Source of the DNA: Bacteriovoracaceae bacterium
Lineage (GTDB): Bacteria > Bdellovibrionota > Bacteriovoracia > Bacteriovoracales > Bacteriovoracaceae
DNA: 64,000 bases
Direction of reading: 5' to 3'
NCBI GenBank assembly: GCA_019752535.1
Contig: JAIEMA010000003.1
Location: forward strand, 32,065-96,064
Positions 60,714-64,000 of this stretch are shown here, piece after piece (the first letter of the stretch is position 1; every line of letters starts with the position of its first letter). A model generated the notes under the pieces. It did no database searches, was not told the DNA's origin, and saw nothing but the letters and a program-made list of their open reading frames with translations. The position numbers were made by a program, and so were the translations under genes.

Positions 60714-61334
60714 TTAAATCATTATTCCAAAGCCAAAAGCGATGCTTTGAAAAATCATCTTTTCATCACTGTTAAGACTCGTTTTGGTACTTCCTACAGA
60801 TTTTTTACTATAGCTAAGAGAATTGAATTCCGTGTTGATGAATCCACTTTTACCTATTCGATAGACCAATGTGGCTGCATACCCACCAGATGGTTCATAG
60901 AATGTCGTCTTATCGCCGTTTGTATCTTTCTTGGAGACATTATAGGTGGATTGGAAAATATATTTTCCGATAATAAGAAACCGATTAAAGCCAACACCAA
61001 CGGCTCCAAAAAGATTAAGTGAGTTGCCCGAGAGGTCGCTATTGTCACTTGGATCGGTGGCCTGAACCCAGTTCATATATTCCCCACCGCCACCAATTAG
61101 GACTGAGCCAAGCACTAGACCCCCTAAGGCTTCGGCACCAAATCCATTGAGATGTCTGGGATTTATAGTATCTTTATCTTAGCTTCCGAAATTGAGGTTT
61201 TGATACTTTCCACTCCCTAGAACGCGAAAGGGAAATTTACCGAGCTTTTTTCCCTCGACTTGAATGCCATCAGACTTTGCATGAGCCGATGAAATGACAA
61301 ATATCAGAATTAGCAGTTTGAATATTAGACGCAT
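60714..61334 (-). pseudogene. Outer-membrane barrel-like gene interrupted by an in-frame TAA
   Basis: One frame runs from the ATG at 61334 to the stop at 60714, broken by a single TAA at 61179-61181 (codon 52). Before it: a signal peptide (L-I-F-K-L-L-I-L-I-F-V-I-S-S-A-H-A). After it: beta strands such as L-G-S-V-L-I-G-G-G-G-E-Y, L-F-G-A-V-G-V-G-F and I-A-F-G-F-G-I-M-I, a barrel-like end. A base change would restore a 206-residue protein. A hairpin at 61337-61359 includes the ribosome-binding site. It may be a pseudogene or a sequencing error. Confidence 0.75.
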
Positions 61335-61336
61335 AA

Positions 61337-61359
61337 AATATCCTCTTTAAGAGGATATT
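61337..61359 (-). promoter_or_regulatory. Hairpin covering the ribosome-binding site
   Basis: A perfect 11-1-11 palindrome (AATATCCTCTT and AAGAGGATATT). On the minus strand the 3' arm contains the AGAGGA ribosome-binding sequence just before the ATG at 61334. Folding would hide the site. Confidence 0.65.
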
Positions 61360-61414
61360 GCATTTCTTCATTCGGCTCCAGCAGCACAAAACTGCCGGAG
61401 GAGAATGAATAAAA

Positions 61415-62500
61415 TCAGATAGTAGGATAAGTTTTTAAAGTCTTTGGATGAATAAGCTCTTCAGAGTTCTTATACAAACGAGGAGTTTGATAAAGATACT
61501 TCAAGGCTTTCCATTTTGGCATGAATTTGTATTTTTCGGGGTAGCTCACTCTTAAGGCGGCGTGAATCTTTTTAGCGTGACGACTTGAGACACGAGGGAA
61601 GAGATGATGTTCAACGTGATAGCCGAAATTTAAGTGAAGAAAATCTAAAACCGGATTCGTAGTCACTGTTAAAGAGTTCTCTAGAGGATCATTGATTTTT
61701 GTCAGTGGGGATATATTGTGATTGGTTAAGATGTAACTTAAGACAACGTAGTTTTGTACGGCGACAGGAATCATCACAAGCCATAAAAAGTTTGTGGCCC
61801 CAACCCAATACAAATATCCAGCGGCTAAAAAGAGTAAAGGCACAAATTCTAAAGTCACTTGCTTGTGGTCCATCTTGTCCCACATTTTATTTCTAAAACG
61901 CATATAGGCTTGATTTAAAACAGATTGAAATGAAAACCAGTAGAAGAAATAAAAGAAGCTCACAAACTTTTTTGAGCCTGGTGAAAGATCAAAAACGACT
62001 CTCATAAACTTGCTGCGCTTATAGACAGACAGTGTCGGGAAAGCATCTGGATCTTTGTAGATCAACTGAGTGTTTCCGTGATGAAGATTGTTGTGCCAAA
62101 AGCGCCAATAGGTTGTTGAGATAAGAAATGGGGCAAAACCAATCGCTCCCACAATATTTTGTAATGCTTTGTTTTTGAAAACAGATCCGTGGAGAGTGTC
62201 GTGCGCCACAAAGGCGAGTCCAGCGTTGAACTGTCCAATGGCGAGAGCTGCTAGAAGTTTAAAATACCAAGCCGGATTAGTCTGAGAGACAAAATAAATA
62301 AGAGCAAAATTTACGATTAAAAAGCCAAGAAGATAAAAGGCTTGTGAAGGTACTCTCTCAAAAATTTCTTCTGGGAGAATCTTTTTCAATTCTTGTTGAT
62401 AAAAGTTCAAAGATTTTAAATTCGATTCAACAACTGGCTTTTTTTCATCTATTTTAAAAAGAATTGGCGCCGCAACAGGAGATTGTGATTCTAAGTTCAA
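61415..62500 (-). CDS. Fatty-acid desaturase
   Basis: A 361-residue membrane-bound desaturase. The three His boxes are present: H100-D-T-L-H104, H136-N-N-L-H140-H141 and H295-V-E-H-H299. Hydrophobic segments surround them in the usual order. It introduces a double bond into an acyl chain. The start is TTG at 62500 with AAGGA upstream. An imperfect hairpin (61369-61406) lies just after its stop. Substrate position is not determinable. Confidence 0.9.
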   Translation of the reverse strand: MNLESQSPVAAPILFKIDEKKPVVESNLKSLNFYQQELKKILPEEIFERVPSQAFYLLGFLIVNFALIYFVSQTNPAWYFKLLAALAIGQFNAGLAFVAHDTLHGSVFKNKALQNIVGAIGFAPFLISTTYWRFWHNNLHHGNTQLIYKDPDAFPTLSVYKRSKFMRVVFDLSPGSKKFVSFFYFFYWFSFQSVLNQAYMRFRNKMWDKMDHKQVTLEFVPLLFLAAGYLYWVGATNFLWLVMIPVAVQNYVVLSYILTNHNISPLTKINDPLENSLTVTTNPVLDFLHLNFGYHVEHHLFPRVSSRHAKKIHAALRVSYPEKYKFMPKWKALKYLYQTPRLYKNSEELIHPKTLKTYPTI

Positions 62501-62634
62501 AGAAAATCCTTCGTAAATGAATGTGTTTATTTAGCAAACTTGAAATAAGAGATAAAGGGAAGAGTTGTAAGTGTTCAATAATTGGTTGAATAAATTCGAT
62601 GCTTTATGCCATTTAGCCGTGTTTTAATCATCTG

Positions 62635-63282
62635 ATGAACCAATTTAATTTCCCCCCCCACACTCATCTCTTGGCCCAAGAGCTTTTGAAGCATAGTCGT
62701 TTTAAGTTACAGCAGATTCATGAATGGGCCGAGTGGATAGGTTATGAAACCCGAAACAAGTACTCACTCACAGATTTGGTGGGAAACCCTGTGGGATTTG
62801 CGGCCGAACAGCAAAAGGGTCTTTTTGGTTTTGTGATGAGACAATTTTTTGGTCATTGGCGTCGCTTTAACATAGATATTTTCAATACGAATAGAGAGCT
62901 GGCGTTAAGATTGAATCATCCTTTTCGCTGGTTTTTTCAACGGATCGAAGTGCTTGATGCTGAAGGAGTGATGATTGGTGCCCTTCAGCAGAAATTTTCT
63001 TTTTTTACTAAATCTTTTGATGTTGAAGATCCCCGAGGAAAAGTTCGCTATCAAGTCCGATCTCCTATCTGGAGAATTTGGACCTTTTCATTCACTAAGC
63101 ATGGACACGAGGTAGCCGAGGTTAAAAAGCGCTGGTCCGGTTTAATTTCTGAGGTTTTTACTGATCGAGACAATTTCCTTCTCACAATGAAAGGGCCAAA
63201 TCTCGATGCTGAAGATCGTCTTTTGATTCTAGCTGCCTCCATTTTTGTCGATCTTCAGTACTTTGAAAGAAAAGCCAGATAA
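62635..63282 (+). CDS. Phospholipid scramblase-related / LURP-one-like protein
   Basis: A 215-residue cytosolic protein. The beta-barrel of the scramblase/Tubby-C (LOR) family is suggested by Y-E-T-R-N-K-Y-S-L-T-D, G-F-A-A-E-Q-Q, R-F-N-I-D-I-F, V-L-D-A-E-G-V-M-I-G and F-T-D-R-D-N-F-L-L. Most bacterial members have no known role. It is divergent from the desaturase and 69 bases upstream of an antiporter gene. Confidence 0.75.
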   Translation: MNQFNFPPHTHLLAQELLKHSRFKLQQIHEWAEWIGYETRNKYSLTDLVGNPVGFAAEQQKGLFGFVMRQFFGHWRRFNIDIFNTNRELALRLNHPFRWFFQRIEVLDAEGVMIGALQQKFSFFTKSFDVEDPRGKVRYQVRSPIWRIWTFSFTKHGHEVAEVKKRWSGLISEVFTDRDNFLLTMKGPNLDAEDRLLILAASIFVDLQYFERKAR

Positions 63283-63351
63283 AACGAAGTAGACACTCAA
63301 GTTTATTTTAGAGACAGTTGAATTGAGATTATATCAATAAAAGAGTTTTTG

Positions 63352-64000
63352 ATGATGAGCGTTCAAGACATTTTTCATTATCTTGAAGTCCACGATCTTT
63401 CTTACGTCGTTTTAATCATCATGCTATTTATCCTACCTCGAATTTTCATGAGATTCGGTCTGCCCATTAGTCTTGGGGCTTTCATTTTAGGTTTTTGTTC
63501 TGCCAACTACTTCTTTATTTATGCCAATGATAAAATCATTCCCATCTTCGCCACTCTAGGAATCTCATCTTTGTTTTTATATGCGGGCTTAGACGTGGAT
63601 TTTAAAGACTTGGGTAAAAATGCACGCCTTTTAATAGAGCATATTTGTGTCAAAGCTATTCTGACGGCGGGATTAACCTTTGGTGTTCAATACCTCTTTG
63701 AATTTCCCTTAGCCGTCTGCGCTCTTATCTCTCTTGCCTTGCTGACTCCATCTACGGGTTTTATTTTTGATAATCTTAGCTCATCTGGATTAAGTGAAGA
63801 ACAAATGACCTGGGTGAAGAATAAGGCCATTGCAGCAGAGATTTTAGCACTCATGTTGATGTTATTTTTTCAATCGAAAAGCCCCACACAAACAGTGATT
63901 TCATTTTCTATTATTTTGGGACTTCTGCTTTTATTGCCTCTCTTTTTTCATTGGGTTGCTAAAAGAAATGTTATCAAGTCACCCAGCTCAGATTTTAGTT
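63352..64000 (+). CDS. Cation/proton antiporter (CPA-type), 3' end beyond the window
   Basis: The frame is open to the window end, giving 216 residues of a membrane protein with about six to seven hydrophobic segments. It has V-L-I-I-M-L-F-I-L-P-R, G-F-C-S-A, L-F-L-Y-A-G-L-D-V-D-F and L-T-P-S-T-G-F, consistent with the Na+/H+ or K+/H+ antiporter CPA fold. Alternative ATGs at 63352 and 63355 cannot be separated. The C-terminal half is missing. Confidence 0.75.
   Translation, partial: MMSVQDIFHYLEVHDLSYVVLIIMLFILPRIFMRFGLPISLGAFILGFCSANYFFIYANDKIIPIFATLGISSLFLYAGLDVDFKDLGKNARLLIEHICVKAILTAGLTFGVQYLFEFPLAVCALISLALLTPSTGFIFDNLSSSGLSEEQMTWVKNKAIAAEILALMLMLFFQSKSPTQTVISFSIILGLLLLLPLFFHWVAKRNVIKSPSSDFS

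Overview
The window is about 64 kb of a moderately AT-rich, gene-dense bacterial chromosome with short intergenic gaps. It has many Sec-type signal peptides and lipoboxes, outer-membrane-type barrel proteins, an L,D-transpeptidase and several LysR regulators, so the host is a diderm. The mix (Myxococcus-type secreted metalloprotease, MASE1 sensor kinase, pirin, SIMPL, DUF3617 and SOUL-type secreted proteins) would suit a free-living or predatory member of the Bdellovibrionota. That placement is an inference; there is no rRNA gene or other lineage marker here.

Layout. 1-3.34 kb is the right end of an integrated element: a nuclease-like gene cut by the window edge, an excisionase-like gene, a tyrosine integrase and a HEPN-like cargo gene. 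It ends at a 3'-tRNA/tmRNA-like sequence finishing in CCA, followed at once by a strong terminator. 3.4-10.3 kb is ordinary chromosome (VOC protein, secreted metallopeptidase, LysR/MBL divergon, YhcG nuclease, exported pirin). 10.3-18.9 kb is an accessory hotspot: an unexplained non-coding stretch with a tRNA-Met-like fragment, a PD-(D/E)XK HsdR_N-like protein, a two-gene HNH / methyltransferase-HNH operon, an ORF6N gene, and several toxin-antitoxin-like units (BrnT-BrnA, an AbiE-like winged-helix/nucleotidyltransferase pair, a solitary HigA-like antitoxin, and an unnamed toxin/antitoxin pair). Decayed pieces of ORF6N and BrnA genes lie between them. Three copies of a palindrome with the same 21-1-21 architecture occur here, one inside the intact ORF6N coding sequence.

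18.9-34 kb holds two further LysR divergons with oxidoreductase or stress genes, each with clear palindromic operators. It also has a tRNA-modification pair (TruA and a fused TGT-methyltransferase), CBS-domain proteins, and an HTH/membrane-protein pair under a promoter built from two operators. 34-47 kb has secreted proteases and small secreted proteins, a DTW-domain tRNA modifier, a MASE1-PAS sensor kinase broken by one in-frame TAG beside its receiver gene, a GST/M14 pair, an L,D-transpeptidase and two lipoproteins (lipocalin and SOUL). 47-64 kb has a short cryptochrome-like protein, an SbtA-type permease, a sulfide:quinone-type oxidoreductase, a copper P-type ATPase, a rubredoxin-rubrerythrin operon divergent from an OxyR-like regulator, RlmN, a second gene broken by a single in-frame stop, a fatty-acid desaturase and the start of a cation/proton antiporter.

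Recurring themes are LysR regulators divergent from small oxidoreductases, small DNA-binding regulators whose promoters enclose an operator and whose start codon sits at the predicted transcription start (leaderless mRNA), and redox or peroxide defence. Product names rest on motif recognition only; no database search was run.
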